Positions 1 through 9,505 are shown, numbered from the stretch's first letter. The stretch: 64,000 bases of DNA from an uncultured Peptococcaceae bacterium (GCA_937988745.1 CALKAR010000208.1:1-64000), one strand, 5' to 3'. The notes: a model not told the origin generated them from the sequence alone. A program made the numbers and translations.

Positions 1-54
1 TCATCTGATCCATACAAATCCTACCCAATACTTTGCAAGACCTGTTATTTATTA

Positions 55-297
55 TCAAACCTCGCCAGAAGTAGGTTCGATCAGGCGCAGAATTACACGG
101 CCTGTCGTGGTCTTACCGCAGCCACTTTCACCTACTAGGCCAAGGGTTTCACCCCTGTTTACAGTAAAACTAATGCCATCAACAGCCTTGACCGCCCCCA
201 CCTGCTTGGAGAAAATAATACCCTTGGTGATGGGGAAGTGCTTGACGAGGTTCTTAACTTCCAAGAGCGGCTTATTTGAAACAGCAGCTTCAGCCAA
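55..297 (-). pseudogene. truncated OppF/DppF-type ABC transporter ATPase (N-terminal fragment)
   Basis: Only the first 80 residues of a family normally about 320 residues long are readable. The N-terminus is typical of the second ATPase of an oligopeptide/dipeptide importer and carries an intact Walker A (GESGCGKTT). The frame then stops at TGA directly after the SGEV that follows Walker A, with further TAA stops behind it, and no other frame of the remaining 54 bases continues the family sequence. The TTG start at 297 sits behind a GGAGG inside the end of the upstream oppD-like gene, so the pair is coupled. Truncation by an inserted element or a deletion is inferred; the left flank lies outside the window. 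As it stands the product lacks Walker B and the signature motif and cannot be a working ATPase. Confidence 0.75.
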
Positions 298-300
298 TGT

Positions 301-1311
301 CTACCGCACCTCCTTCTGCTCTTCAGGAGTTACATCCTGGTAATCCACCAGCTTCCAGCAGGCGGCGTGATGACCATCGCCAACTGCAAAGGCCGGCGGA
401 CGCTTTGCTACACAGATATCCTTGGCAAATGGACAGCGCGGATGGAAACCGCAGCCCTTCGGGAAGTTCCCTGGAGTCGGTACCGATCCCGGGATAGCCT
501 GGAGGCGATCAACGTCCATGTCCAATCTGGGGATAGAAGCCAGAAGCCCCTGTGTATATGGATGCTGTGGATTTGCAAAGATAGTCTCAACATCTCCGCT
601 TTCCACGATTACACCTGTGTACATTACCGCAACCCGATCAACCAGTTCAGCGATTACACCCAAGTCGTGGGTAATCATGATGATCGCGGTACCCAGTTCT
701 TTCTGCAGATCCCTCATCAGATCGAGAATCTGTGCCTGAATTGTCACGTCTAAAGCTGTGGTAGGCTCGTCTGCAATTAAGAGTTTTGGATTGCACGACA
801 AGGCCATGGCGATCATGACTCTCTGGCGCATACCACCACTGAGCTGATGAGGATACTCATCGATTCGTTTTTCTGGAGAAGGAATACCAACTAAAGATAA
901 CATCTCGATAGCCTTTTTCCGGGCAGCGGCCTTATCGAGTTTCTGGTGAAGCATGATTGCTTCCATGATCTGATTACCGATCGTGAAAACCGGGTTAAGC
1001 GAAGTCATGGGCTCCTGGAAGATCATAGAGATATCATTACCACGAATTTTACGCATTTCAGCTTCGCTAAGTTTAGTCAGATCACGGCCCTCAAAAATAA
1101 TCTCACCATCGACAATTTTTCCTGGTGGTGATGGAATGAGGCCCATAATAGAAAGGGATGTTACGCTCTTTCCGCAACCTGATTCACCAACAATACCCAA
1201 TGTACCGCCCCGTTCTAAGTCAAAGCTGATACCATCGACGGCCGGTACCACTCCATCTTCTGTATAGAAATGGGTCTTGAGATTTCTAACTGATAGCAGT
1301 ATATCAGCCAT
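301..1311 (-). CDS. oligopeptide/dipeptide ABC transporter ATP-binding protein (OppD/DppD type)
   Basis: Cytoplasmic ATPase powering peptide or other solute import through a membrane permease pair that must lie outside the window. Seen: Walker A GESGCGKS near residue 43, signature LSGGMRQR, Walker [13 protein letters not shown], the switch-region MITHDLG, and the C-terminal oligopeptide-family extension with a cysteine cluster ([15 protein letters not shown]) typical of OppD/DppD proteins. The length, 336 residues, is normal. The ATG follows AAGGAGGGG with good spacing. It is followed at once by the broken second ATPase, and this class usually needs two different ATPases, so transport may be impaired. 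The substrate cannot be read from the sequence. Confidence 0.92.
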   Translation of the reverse strand: MADILLSVRNLKTHFYTEDGVVPAVDGISFDLERGGTLGIVGESGCGKSVTSLSIMGLIPSPPGKIVDGEIIFEGRDLTKLSEAEMRKIRGNDISMIFQEPMTSLNPVFTIGNQIMEAIMLHQKLDKAAARKKAIEMLSLVGIPSPEKRIDEYPHQLSGGMRQRVMIAMALSCNPKLLIADEPTTALDVTIQAQILDLMRDLQKELGTAIIMITHDLGVIAELVDRVAVMYTGVIVESGDVETIFANPQHPYTQGLLASIPRLDMDVDRLQAIPGSVPTPGNFPKGCGFHPRCPFAKDICVAKRPPAFAVGDGHHAACWKLVDYQDVTPEEQKEVR

Positions 1312-1456
1312 TATACCCCTCCTTATAAAAATAACAGCCGCGGGGCAAAAAACCCTATACGTATGACTGCCGTATCAGGATACTATTCGCCTAGATTGAC
1401 GAATCTCCTGCAAAAGAATGTGATCTTATGCACCAAATTCTAATCGCTGCCGCAGA
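1312..1456. other. intergenic region upstream of the peptide transporter ATPase
   Basis: 145 bases without a gene. Two small inverted repeats are visible: GTATC-AG-GATAC (1372-1383) and ATTCG/CGAAT (1385-1389 and 1400-1404). They could be operator half-sites or weak hairpins for the oppD-like gene or the end of the HTH-regulator operon. I see no convincing promoter or terminator. Confidence 0.4.
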
Positions 1457-2140
1457 CTAGCCCAATACTGGAGGCCGGATCTCCTCTAGCGACAGGCCTT
1501 TCTTCTGCTCTGACCATGTAAGGGCGCAACCCTCGGCTGGAACCCAGTGAAATTCTACGGCCACAGGTCCATCATCGCTGCCCCAGATTGTTCCCAGCCT
1601 GAAGAGCACATCATTCTTATCCAGCCCCCAGGCGTCCCGCAGCGCTTCTGGGGGAGAAACTACCACCGCCCACTGCCGAGTTCGTATTGGCGGTTTTACT
1701 TCGGGAGGCAGCAGCTCAATCAGATGTGTATACTCTGGTAGAATTGTCAGCGGCAGGAAGGTAACCAATTGGGCAAAACCCTGCACTTCTCCTGGAGCTT
1801 GGCCCAGTCTCATAAACTGACTGGCTTGAAACAGCGGACTGTCGTTGTCCACACCGAGCAGTTCCGCCAACTGCGGAGCCTCAATCTGACGGACCTCTAA
1901 GCGGCCTCTCTGCGGCAACTGCACCTGCTCATCCTCTTTCAGCCCAAGCTGCCTTTCCATTTTTTTGACGTAAGCGCGCCGCATCTTGGTGAGGGAAAGA
2001 CCCGACTCAGATAATATGGTGCGCACATACTGCTGAGTGGTTCCCACCTGTCGTGCAATTTCTTCCACCGAAAGAAAAGGATCAGACTGCGCGGCTTGAA
2101 TTATCCGTTCTTTAATAGATCCTGCCACTTCACTCACCAA
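1457..2140 (-). CDS. HTH transcriptional regulator with UTRA-like ligand domain
   Basis: Predicted DNA-binding regulator. Residues 1-50 form a helix-turn-helix of the type 'VEEIARQVGTTQQYV', preceded by a short helix. Residues about 70-225 look like the UTRA/chorismate-lyase-like ligand-binding fold used by GntR/HutC regulators (pattern LLGVDNDSPLFQASQF...). It starts with TTG one base after the stop of the nicotinate phosphoribosyltransferase gene, so it is translationally coupled to it and is the last gene of the polA operon. A role in NAD salvage control is only suggested by position. The order of domains is that of HutC-type regulators but the HTH is not a typical winged GntR one, so the family call is tentative. 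Confidence 0.6.
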   Translation of the reverse strand: MVSEVAGSIKERIIQAAQSDPFLSVEEIARQVGTTQQYVRTILSESGLSLTKMRRAYVKKMERQLGLKEDEQVQLPQRGRLEVRQIEAPQLAELLGVDNDSPLFQASQFMRLGQAPGEVQGFAQLVTFLPLTILPEYTHLIELLPPEVKPPIRTRQWAVVVSPPEALRDAWGLDKNDVLFRLGTIWGSDDGPVAVEFHWVPAEGCALTWSEQKKGLSLEEIRPPVLG

Positions 2141-2141
2141 C

Positions 2142-3176
2142 CTAGAGTAAACGCTGGAGGCGCTCTGTGGGTGTCAAACCAGGAATCCGTCCCCGTTTTG
2201 CTGCAGGTTTACCATCAATTTCTTTGAGATCCATAGTCATGTCGATGGGCTGTGCCGAAGATATGTAACTTCCTACTCCGAAGGCATCGGCACCGGCTTC
2301 ACTGAGAACGCGGATTTTCTCCGGATCAAGACCTCCAGAAACAAAAATGCGCACATGTTTGTGGCCTGCTAAGTCAAGCTTAGCCCTGAGCTCTGTGACC
2401 AGTCCAGGAGTGACGCCGCCTCGCTCGCCGGGCGTATCAAGTCGTACAGACTCCAAACGCTCACCCATGGCTTCTGCCAGACGCAGGCTCTCCTCAACCT
2501 CATCCTTGAAAGTGTCCACAAGCATTGACCGAGGAGATGAAGGAGGCATAAATTTGTCGTATCCTTCGGCAGCTTCTAGTGTATCACCGACAATCAAGAA
2601 TAAGGCATGCGGGACAGTTCCGGTCGGTTCGAGCTCAGCCAACTTTGCCCCGAGTATACAGGATGCGCCATCGGCTCCACCGATTACAGCTGCCCGCTCC
2701 ATGACAGGAGCTACCGCTGGGTGAACATGGCGGGCTCCAAAGCAGATCGCAGGCTTGTCTCCTGCCGCTTCCTTTGCCTCCCGCGCTCTAGTCGCCCATG
2801 CGCTTGATGAAGCCAAAATACCTAAGATAGCAGTTTCATAAATGCCAAAGTCGCCATATGGCCCTGTGATACGCATGACCACTTCTCGGGCAGCAAATTC
2901 CTCACCTTCACGCAGGCTCCATACTTCGACGCCCGTATCTGCTAAAAGACGTTTCACCTCTTCCGCCCCTGCGAAAATACCAGGCCGACGAGCAAAAATC
3001 TCACCTGTAACCACTGCATCAGCCCGGCCCATCTTCTCTAGAATTTCCCTCGTCTTGACGAAGTATATATCTGTGGTTAATCCTGCAACAATCTCCTCAT
3101 GAGTTGCAGAAAACAGTTTGCGCTCAGCTGATACTGTAAAGTCTGCCACATCCTGCAGATTCGTAATAAACTTCAT
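2142..3176 (-). CDS. nicotinate phosphoribosyltransferase family protein
   Basis: Predicted to make nicotinate mononucleotide from nicotinate and PRPP in NAD salvage. Seen: the alpha/beta-barrel core shared with QPRTase-type enzymes, with a conserved FGARHVHPA stretch, an RLDTPGERGG segment and a C-terminal VSGGLDPEKI...DAFGVGSYI phosphate-binding region. The 344-residue length matches the short archaeal/Firmicute subgroup rather than E. coli PncB. I chose the ATG at 3176 because GAGAGGAGAG lies just before it; a longer frame would overlap the transglycosylase gene. The gap to the upstream gene is 22 bases, inside the polA operon. Confidence 0.85.
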   Translation of the reverse strand: MKFITNLQDVADFTVSAERKLFSATHEEIVAGLTTDIYFVKTREILEKMGRADAVVTGEIFARRPGIFAGAEEVKRLLADTGVEVWSLREGEEFAAREVVMRITGPYGDFGIYETAILGILASSSAWATRAREAKEAAGDKPAICFGARHVHPAVAPVMERAAVIGGADGASCILGAKLAELEPTGTVPHALFLIVGDTLEAAEGYDKFMPPSSPRSMLVDTFKDEVEESLRLAEAMGERLESVRLDTPGERGGVTPGLVTELRAKLDLAGHKHVRIFVSGGLDPEKIRVLSEAGADAFGVGSYISSAQPIDMTMDLKEIDGKPAAKRGRIPGLTPTERLQRLL

Positions 3177-3198
3177 GTATTTGTCTCTCCTCTCACAC

Positions 3199-3756
3199 CT
3201 ACCACTGACCACAGTAGATTAACCGCAGAAACTCGGTGGTAAATTTCAATTTGCGCACATATGCTCTCGTTTCGCGGAAAGGAATTTGATTGACCGTTTC
3301 GAGCTGCCCATCCCAAATCCCTTCTGCTAACCAGCGGCTCACATTTCCCTGCCCACCATTGTAGGCAGCTAGCGCAGCCGCTTCGGTCGTAAACAGGCCC
3401 ATAAGATAGCCAAGATAGAGTGTACCAATTTGTATGTTCAGCCCGGGATCGAAAAGATCTTCAGGCCGGTGTACGGTTATATTGTGACGCTCTCCAATCC
3501 AGGTTGCGGTGTCTGGCATCAGCTGCATCAGGCCCACAGCCCCCTTTGGGGAAACAGCCTCAGTGCGAAACCCGCTTTCTACCTGAATAAGTGCTGCTGT
3601 CAAATAAGGATCGATACCAGCCTGTTCGCTCCAGTACCCGATTTCTTCGACAAACATAATCGGATAAAGCTTTTGGAGCATCCATTGACCCCCTAAGGCC
3701 GCAGCTGCAAAGAAAATGACTACAAGACATACAAACTTCAGCCATGCACGGACCAA
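3199..3756 (-). CDS. lytic transglycosylase (Slt/LT-GH23 domain), membrane-anchored
   Basis: Cleaves peptidoglycan glycan strands outside the membrane. Residues 1-25 are a hydrophobic signal or anchor. The SLT domain follows, with catalytic Glu in ALIQVESGF, the motif SPKGAVGLMQLMP, and the later AAYNGGQGNVSRW and ETRAYVRKL blocks. At 185 residues it is a minimal, single-domain form. The TTG start at 3756 is preceded by AGGGGGGATAA. Small slt genes beside polA/mutM/coaE recur in Firmicutes, and the 20-base spacing to mgsA fits co-transcription. Confidence 0.9.
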   Translation of the reverse strand: MVRAWLKFVCLVVIFFAAAALGGQWMLQKLYPIMFVEEIGYWSEQAGIDPYLTAALIQVESGFRTEAVSPKGAVGLMQLMPDTATWIGERHNITVHRPEDLFDPGLNIQIGTLYLGYLMGLFTTEAAALAAYNGGQGNVSRWLAEGIWDGQLETVNQIPFRETRAYVRKLKFTTEFLRLIYCGQW

Positions 3757-3776
3757 ATTATCCCCCCTGGCACAGA

Positions 3777-4142
3777 TTATGAATGGAGTGCTCTGAGTAT
3801 TAAGTCTGCAGTGGCTAAATTAGTCGCCAGAGGGATATCGTGGACATCACATACTCTGAGAAGAGCTGTGATATCCGGCTCATGGGGCTGCGCTGTTAAA
3901 GGGTCACGCAAAAAGATTACCGCGGCCACTTCACCGTTTGCCACCATAGCACCGATCTGCTGATCGCCTCCGTATGGTCCTGACTGAACCCGCTGTACAG
4001 GTAGGCCAGTAGCTTCCATGAGGCGCTTTCCAGTAGTGCCTGTTGCAACTAATTCGAGGTTTTTCAGAATCTCTTTATGCGCCACGGCAAAGGCTACCAT
4101 GTCGTCCTTTTTCTTGTCATGAGCAATCAGGGCTATCTTCAT
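3777..4142 (-). CDS. mgsA: methylglyoxal synthase
   Basis: Converts dihydroxyacetone phosphate to methylglyoxal and phosphate, a bypass of lower glycolysis. Residues matching the family: the N-terminal [15 protein letters not shown] phosphate-binding loop, [10 protein letters not shown] carrying the catalytic Asp, and [11 protein letters not shown] carrying the conserved His. The length of 121 residues is normal. The ATG at 4142 overlaps the coaE stop as ATGA and follows GGAGGAG; an earlier in-frame ATG would sit inside coaE without a better site. Pyruvate kinase and phosphofructokinase lie in another operon 10 kb away. Confidence 0.96.
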   Translation of the reverse strand: MKIALIAHDKKKDDMVAFAVAHKEILKNLELVATGTTGKRLMEATGLPVQRVQSGPYGGDQQIGAMVANGEVAAVIFLRDPLTAQPHEPDITALLRVCDVHDIPLATNLATADLILRALHS

Positions 4143-4720
4143 TGAGAAATCTCCTCCCATAAAACATCCACCTGGCGGTATGTTTCTTCCAAGGTGCCGC
4201 TGTTATCGATAATGCGATGAGCGCGGCGAACCTTTTCATCCAAAGGCATCTGCGCCTGGATCATCTGCAGCGCCGCTTCTTGAGAAATCTGATTGCGCTG
4301 CATCAAGCGCTGCAGCTGCGTCTCAGGGTCAGTGTAGACCACCCATACCTCATCGAGCCAGGAGTCACTCCCCGTTTCGTATAACAGGGGGATATCACAG
4401 ACGACAATGTGGCCTTGTTCCTCTAACGCAGCTCCTTGAGTCTGCATCGCCGTTAGAACCTGTGGGTGAATGATCGCCTCGAGCTTCCTGCGCGCTTGTC
4501 CATCGCCAAAAATAATATGGGCTAAGTGTTTGCGGTCAATGGTCAGATCAGGCCGGATAACTTCTGGAAACTCCTCCCGGACCTGTTCCCAGCCTGGCGT
4601 GTAAGGTTCGACCACTTCTCGTGCTAAAATATCCGCATCCAGCACCGCGGCTCCAAGGGCACGCAGACGTTCCGCAACCGTGGATTTTCCTGTTGCAATA
4701 CCGCCGGTTAACCCTATCAT
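4139..4720 (-). CDS. coaE: dephospho-CoA kinase
   Basis: Last step of coenzyme A synthesis: phosphorylates the 3'-hydroxyl of dephospho-CoA with ATP. Seen: P-loop GGIATGKST at residues 6-14, the DADxxAR substrate motif ([10 protein letters not shown]), and the [10 protein letters not shown] segment. The 193-residue length is normal. ATGA overlaps link it to mutM upstream and mgsA downstream, a sign of translational coupling. Confidence 0.96.
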   Translation of the reverse strand: MIGLTGGIATGKSTVAERLRALGAAVLDADILAREVVEPYTPGWEQVREEFPEVIRPDLTIDRKHLAHIIFGDGQARRKLEAIIHPQVLTAMQTQGAALEEQGHIVVCDIPLLYETGSDSWLDEVWVVYTDPETQLQRLMQRNQISQEAALQMIQAQMPLDEKVRRAHRIIDNSGTLEETYRQVDVLWEEISQ

Positions 4721-5556
4721 GAGCCGCCATCTCCCTGACAGACAGGGCAGAACACACTTGTGCGCCCGCCGATTCTTTGATGCAGAAGGGTTTCACCGCA
4801 GCGCGGGCAGGGCTCTCCTTTCCGTCCATAGACCTGCAGCTTATTTTGGAAAGAACCCTCCGTACCAGTGCCGGTACGATAATCGCGAAAAGTGGTTCCC
4901 TGGTTTTCCACCGCATCAATGAGAACCGCACGAATGGCTGAATGCAGCTTCTCAATTTCAACCCAGCTCAGATCTCCTCCGGGACGAGCTGGATGGATCT
5001 GGGCGGCGAATAATGCCTCGTCAGCATAAATGTTGCCCAGGCCCGCTATACGCCTCTGATCGAGGAGAATTGATTTGATGGGAGCCTTCCGTCCCGCCAA
5101 TATTTCTCCGAGCAAGCCAGGGGTAAACTCATCTTCTAAAGGCTCTGGCCCCAGTTCCCTCAGGCCCCTAATCTCATCTAGGTTATCCCATGTCAGCAGA
5201 TGAATTGTAGCGAACTTGCGCTGGTCGCTGAACCGCAGTTCACTGCTGTCGGAAAAACGAAATACAACAGCAGTGTGCTTCTCCAGCGGTACATCCCCAT
5301 TGGAAGCAGCAATTAAGCGCCCAGTCATCCGCAAGTGAACCACCATACAGCGCTTAGAGCTTAGACCAAAGAGCAGGTATTTCCCTCGCCGTTCTAGACT
5401 CTCGAAGCTGCTTCCAACCAGTGAACGCTGAAATTCACCGACGTCGACATTTTGGAGAATGCGTGGATACAACACCTCCACGTCCACGATAGGAAGGTTT
5501 AAAACGAGAGGCTCTAAGGTTCTGCGAACAGTTTCTACCTCAGGTAGTTCAGGCAT
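4717..5556 (-). CDS. mutM: formamidopyrimidine-DNA glycosylase
   Basis: Base-excision repair enzyme removing 8-oxoguanine and formamidopyrimidines and cutting the abasic site. The N-terminus MPELPEVETV has catalytic Pro2 and Glu3. The beta-F loop region carries RRGKYL. The C-terminal zinc finger has two CxxC pairs (CPRC and CPVC) about 20 residues apart. It has 279 residues, as usual, and follows polA after 4 bases and overlaps coaE by 4. The polA-mutM-coaE order is common in Firmicutes. Confidence 0.97.
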   Translation of the reverse strand: MPELPEVETVRRTLEPLVLNLPIVDVEVLYPRILQNVDVGEFQRSLVGSSFESLERRGKYLLFGLSSKRCMVVHLRMTGRLIAASNGDVPLEKHTAVVFRFSDSSELRFSDQRKFATIHLLTWDNLDEIRGLRELGPEPLEDEFTPGLLGEILAGRKAPIKSILLDQRRIAGLGNIYADEALFAAQIHPARPGGDLSWVEIEKLHSAIRAVLIDAVENQGTTFRDYRTGTGTEGSFQNKLQVYGRKGEPCPRCGETLLHQRIGGRTSVFCPVCQGDGGS

Positions 5557-5560
5557 TGGT

Positions 5561-8137
5561 TCACCTCATCTCAAGTGCAGCACAATCACGCCAGTTAGGT
5601 CCTGCTTTTACGTCTACAACCAGCGGCACCCTTAACTGCATGACGTTCTCCATTTCTTTCCGCACAATCTCTGCAGCAGCGTAGAGCTCTTCTTCAGGAA
5701 CCTCCAGCACTAACTCGTCATGCACCTGCAGAAGTATCTTAGCCTTAAGATCAGCCTTACGCAGCGCCTCATCTACTCGAAGCATAGCTAGTTTGATAAT
5801 ATCGGCCGCACTGCCCTGAATAGGCGAGTTCATGGCCATCCGCGAGGCAAAGCTGCGCAGATTATAGTTGCGGCTTCTCAAATCAGGAAGATAGCGGCGC
5901 CGCTTCAGAATAGTAGTGACATAACCCATTTCGGTTCCCTGCCGCACGATGTCATCCATGTATTTCTTAACCTTCGGATAGCGCTCAAAGTATTTGTCGA
6001 TATAGGTTTGCGCTTCAGCCCGAGTTAGATTGATACCCTTTGCCAGGCCAAAGCTGCTGATTCCATACACGATACCAAAGTTAATCGCCTTGGCTGCTTC
6101 GCGCTGTGCTTCGGAAACCTGATCGAGAGGAACACCGAAGACCTCGGAAGCGGTCTGAGTGTGAATATCTCTTCCGAGCTGGAAGGCTTCGATTAAAGTT
6201 TCATCGCCAGAAATATGAGCCAGCACCCTCAGCTCGATCTGTGAGTAGTCAGCGCTCATTAACAGGCTCCCCTCAGGAGCGATAAATGTTTCCCTTATTC
6301 TTCGTCCCCCGCTCGTCCTAACAGGAATATTCTGCAGGTTAGGATCAGAGCTAGATAAACGTCCGGTCGCCGTCACATTTTGATGGAAGGTAGTATGAAT
6401 GCGTCCAGTCTTAGGGGAAATCAGCTGGACTAGTGCATCGGCATAAGTTGAACGAAGCTTTTCAACCTGACGGTATTCCAATACGAGATTGACAATCGGA
6501 TAAGCCGTCAACTGTTCTAATACTTCTGCGCTTGTGGAAGGACCGGTTTTAGTCCGCTTAAGCACAGGCAGCCCCATCTTCTCAAAGAGAATAACCCCCA
6601 GCTGCTTCGGAGAATTAATATTGAACTCTTCCCCTGCTTCAGCATAAATCTGTTGAGCGATTTCTGTGCGATGCCGATCGAGCTCTTCACCGAGAGTCTC
6701 AAGCTTTGCCCTGTCAACCAAGATGCCCGTATGCTCCATTTTGGCCAATAGGTAGGCCAGAGGAAGTTCTAGATCATAAAAAAGCTCCCAGAGTTCTGCC
6801 TCCTTGAGCTCCTCCTCTAAACGTCTATGCAGTTCAGGCAGAAGCCCCGCACAAGCTGCTAAGTATTCCACCGTTCCTTCTTCTGCCTCTACACGGGGAA
6901 GGTTCAAAGCCGCAGCCACCGCCTTCAAGTCCTGCCGCTGACCTGAATCCCGCAGATACGCTGCTAGTTCCAGATCGAACTCCACATGAATGGGATCTTC
7001 CACAGCCTCAAGTAGGTGATGCAGTTCTTTCACGCTGCTGCATCGGATCAACGAGGCGCTTTTCAGAACTTCTTTTAAGCCCTTCATCAAATCAACGGCT
7101 TCCTTTAGATTATCAGCAACCCAGATAGACTTACCGGCTGCAACGGCGATGCGGCTGTTTGCCAAATCTACTGCCACACTTACCTCAGACGCTTCCTGCA
7201 CTGCCTTCTTTAACTCTGAAACGTTTTCTAAAGTAAGCTGCTCAAATTTAAGTTCTGGCCCCGCTGCTTCTGGCTGCTCCTTACTAGGGGCAAGGCGTTC
7301 CATAAACGAATTGAACTCAAAGCGCACAAAGAGTTCCCGCAGCTTCTCCTCATCGCCTGCAGGCTGTTCATCGAAGTCTATTTCAATTGGAACATCGCAT
7401 CTAATGGTGGCAAGATCCCTGCTCATGAAAGCTTCATCGCGATGGGTCTCAAGCCGTTCCTTGAGCTTACCCTTGATTTGATCTATGTTTTCGTAGATCT
7501 CTTCTAGATTCTCGTAGTCCTTGAGAAGCTTGAGAGCAGTCTTCTCCCCTACCCCGGGCACGCCCGGAATATTGTCGGAGCTGTCACCCATAAGCCCCTT
7601 CAGATCTCGCACCTGGGCTGGCGTAACGAAGAACTCCTTCTTGAGCACATCCTCATCGACAACCAAGGTGTCACTAATGCCTCTCCTGGTTAAAACTACC
7701 TTCGTCTGTCCAGACACAAGCTGAAGAGCGTCTCTATCACCTGTCACGATCAGTACATTGTGTCCGGCCTCTTCCGCCAAGCGAGCCGCCGTACCGATCA
7801 CGTCGTCAGCCTCGTAACCTTCTAGCTCTAGACGAGGAATTCCCATTGCGTCGAGAATCTCCTTTAAATACCCTAGCTGAGGGCGAAGATCCTCTGGCAT
7901 GCCGGTCCTGGTCGCCTTATACTGTTCATACTGCTTATGCCGAAACGTGGGCGCAGACACATCAAAGGCTACATATACACCGTCTGGTGAATAATCGTCC
8001 AGCATGCGGTACAGCATGAGCAAAAAGCCGTACACACCATTCGTAGGCTCTCCCTGCGCGTTCGAAAGAGAACGAATAGCATAGTAGGCCCTGTTAATCA
8101 AGCTGTTTCCATCAATTAACAGGATTGTCTTAGACAT
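5561..8137 (-). CDS. polA: DNA polymerase I
   Basis: Repair and Okazaki-fragment processing polymerase. Residues 1-290 are the 5'-3' flap nuclease domain (GNSLINRAYYA, DRDALQLV). About 300-470 is a 3'-5' exonuclease-like domain in which the expected Asp-x-Glu catalytic pair is not conserved (VAVDLANSR), so proofreading is probably lost, as in many Firmicute Pol I proteins. Residues about 480-858 are the polymerase: motif A DYSQIELRVLA, motif B with KAINFGIVYG, motif C QVHDELVLEVP. The ATG at 8137 follows a GAGGGATT site. It is the first gene of the minus-strand operon ending at 1457. Confidence 0.97.
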   Translation of the reverse strand: MSKTILLIDGNSLINRAYYAIRSLSNAQGEPTNGVYGFLLMLYRMLDDYSPDGVYVAFDVSAPTFRHKQYEQYKATRTGMPEDLRPQLGYLKEILDAMGIPRLELEGYEADDVIGTAARLAEEAGHNVLIVTGDRDALQLVSGQTKVVLTRRGISDTLVVDEDVLKKEFFVTPAQVRDLKGLMGDSSDNIPGVPGVGEKTALKLLKDYENLEEIYENIDQIKGKLKERLETHRDEAFMSRDLATIRCDVPIEIDFDEQPAGDEEKLRELFVRFEFNSFMERLAPSKEQPEAAGPELKFEQLTLENVSELKKAVQEASEVSVAVDLANSRIAVAAGKSIWVADNLKEAVDLMKGLKEVLKSASLIRCSSVKELHHLLEAVEDPIHVEFDLELAAYLRDSGQRQDLKAVAAALNLPRVEAEEGTVEYLAACAGLLPELHRRLEEELKEAELWELFYDLELPLAYLLAKMEHTGILVDRAKLETLGEELDRHRTEIAQQIYAEAGEEFNINSPKQLGVILFEKMGLPVLKRTKTGPSTSAEVLEQLTAYPIVNLVLEYRQVEKLRSTYADALVQLISPKTGRIHTTFHQNVTATGRLSSSDPNLQNIPVRTSGGRRIRETFIAPEGSLLMSADYSQIELRVLAHISGDETLIEAFQLGRDIHTQTASEVFGVPLDQVSEAQREAAKAINFGIVYGISSFGLAKGINLTRAEAQTYIDKYFERYPKVKKYMDDIVRQGTEMGYVTTILKRRRYLPDLRSRNYNLRSFASRMAMNSPIQGSAADIIKLAMLRVDEALRKADLKAKILLQVHDELVLEVPEEELYAAAEIVRKEMENVMQLRVPLVVDVKAGPNWRDCAALEMR

Positions 8138-8304
8138 CTAAATCCCTCATTTCTTCCCTTTTCTATTCCACGCGGTAGTTGAAAAACCTCCCTACAGTAC
8201 CAACGCCTGCCCGAACAGGGTAGTATTACATAGAGGTACAGGCTTGTAGAGGGAGAACTGATAGGTGTAAGATTGATTGCAGCAGGATAGAAAGGAGCAT
8301 TACT
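8138..8304. other. divergent promoter region between polA and the SLH-protein gene
   Basis: 167 bases without a gene between two divergently read genes, so it must hold both promoters. GC-rich complementary blocks are present (CTCCCT near 8190 and AGGGAG near 8259, plus CCTG/CAGG between them), but I could not assign a clean -35/-10 pair to either side. Confidence 0.35.
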
Positions 8305-9453
8305 TTGCGCAAACTGCTATTTCTCGTACTAATCGCAGTTCTTATCTTTGTCCAGGTAAGCCCTGGTACCTTTGCTGCCTACGAAGACATTGCCACTAAT
8401 TGGGCTCGGAAAGCTATTACAGACTTAGAAGAACGAGGCGTTTTTGAAGGCATCTTTTCGGAAGAGTATGGCCCTCATCAGCCTCTCGACCGGGCCACAT
8501 TTAAGGTATTAGTCCAGCGTGCCTTTGACCTGGACACAGAAGCTTTGTCGGGCGTATTCAGTGACGAAAACATGGATGATGCTCTCATTACTCGCAGTGA
8601 CTTGGTGACTGCTGTGGCAGAGCTCTTAGGCGTGACCGAAGCCACCATCAGCTTGGCTAAATGGTACCCAACATTTGAGGACCTCTCTGAGGATCATGAG
8701 GCGTATCTTGCTGCCGAGGTCTTTAACATGATGGGAATACTGCCCACGTATATCTTCAACCGTTTCGAACCGGATCGTCCCGCCACCCGTGCTGAGATCG
8801 CTCATCTGCTCAGCCAGACCAGCACTCTTAGTGCATTGAGGGGCGAAATCACTGAGCTGGCAGAGGAATTTAACGAAGTCATGATTGAAAATGATGAAGA
8901 AATTCAGCCTTTGACTATTACGGAGAAGACCCTCGTCTACAAAGGTGGAGCGGTAGGCGGTCGAGAAGAGCTTCAAGCTGGAGAAGAGATCTTCGCTCTG
9001 TACAACCAGAACGATGAGGCGCTTGTGATCAGCAAGCCCCAGAGGGGATTAGCATCCCTGGTGGATACAGAACTCCTCCTGAACCGTTTGGGAGCTGCCG
9101 CCGAGGTAGCTGCGGAAGTCCTCACTCCCGAACAGGTTACTGCTCTTCTAAACGGTGACTGGCAGACTCTCAGTGATGAAGTGCGCTACGAGCTGCATCA
9201 CCGACTTGTGGAGTTGGGTGTCTCACCCTGGGAAGTTGATGCCCTGCTGGCGCAAGACTGGAATACAGTACAAGAAATCGTTAAGGATCGGCTAGCTGCA
9301 GAAGCTGCTGATTACCTCGACGTCAGCCCTGACCTGGTCTTTGCCGCTGTAAACCGCAACTGGCAGAGTCTCCTAGAACATCTTCAAGTAGAACTAGCGC
9401 AGCGCCTTCTGACAAGCTCTTGGCTTAAAGAGGCAAGCCAGGGTCTCAATTAA
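8305..9453 (+). CDS. exported SLH-domain protein with C-terminal Trp-containing repeats
   Basis: Predicted cell-surface protein. Residues 1-25 are a signal peptide. SLH-type modules follow at about 25-75, 83-112 (degenerate) and 120-172 (FEDLSEDHEAYL...RFEPDRPATRAE), the kind that anchor proteins to wall polymer or the outer envelope. Residues about 175-250 are a charged region, and 272-370 hold about three copies of a 33-34 residue repeat with Trp at 286, 319 and 353 and spaced GVSP/DVSP turns. I do not recognise the repeat. The TTG start follows AAAGGAG. The gene stands alone, divergent from polA, and ends at a shared bidirectional terminator. The function beyond surface attachment is unknown. 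Confidence 0.8.
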   Translation: MRKLLFLVLIAVLIFVQVSPGTFAAYEDIATNWARKAITDLEERGVFEGIFSEEYGPHQPLDRATFKVLVQRAFDLDTEALSGVFSDENMDDALITRSDLVTAVAELLGVTEATISLAKWYPTFEDLSEDHEAYLAAEVFNMMGILPTYIFNRFEPDRPATRAEIAHLLSQTSTLSALRGEITELAEEFNEVMIENDEEIQPLTITEKTLVYKGGAVGGREELQAGEEIFALYNQNDEALVISKPQRGLASLVDTELLLNRLGAAAEVAAEVLTPEQVTALLNGDWQTLSDEVRYELHHRLVELGVSPWEVDALLAQDWNTVQEIVKDRLAAEAADYLDVSPDLVFAAVNRNWQSLLEHLQVELAQRLLTSSWLKEASQGLN

Positions 9454-9458
9454 AAAGA

Positions 9459-9497
9459 AAACGCGGTCAACCTGTAAACAGCAGGCCGACCGCGTTT
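9459..9497. terminator. bidirectional intrinsic terminator
   Basis: Perfect 10-base arms AAACGCGGTC (9459-9468) and GACCGCGTTT (9488-9497) lie between the convergent SLH-protein and L,D-transpeptidase genes. T-rich tracts follow on both strands. Confidence 0.9.
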
Positions 9498-9505
9498 CTT
9501 GCTGA

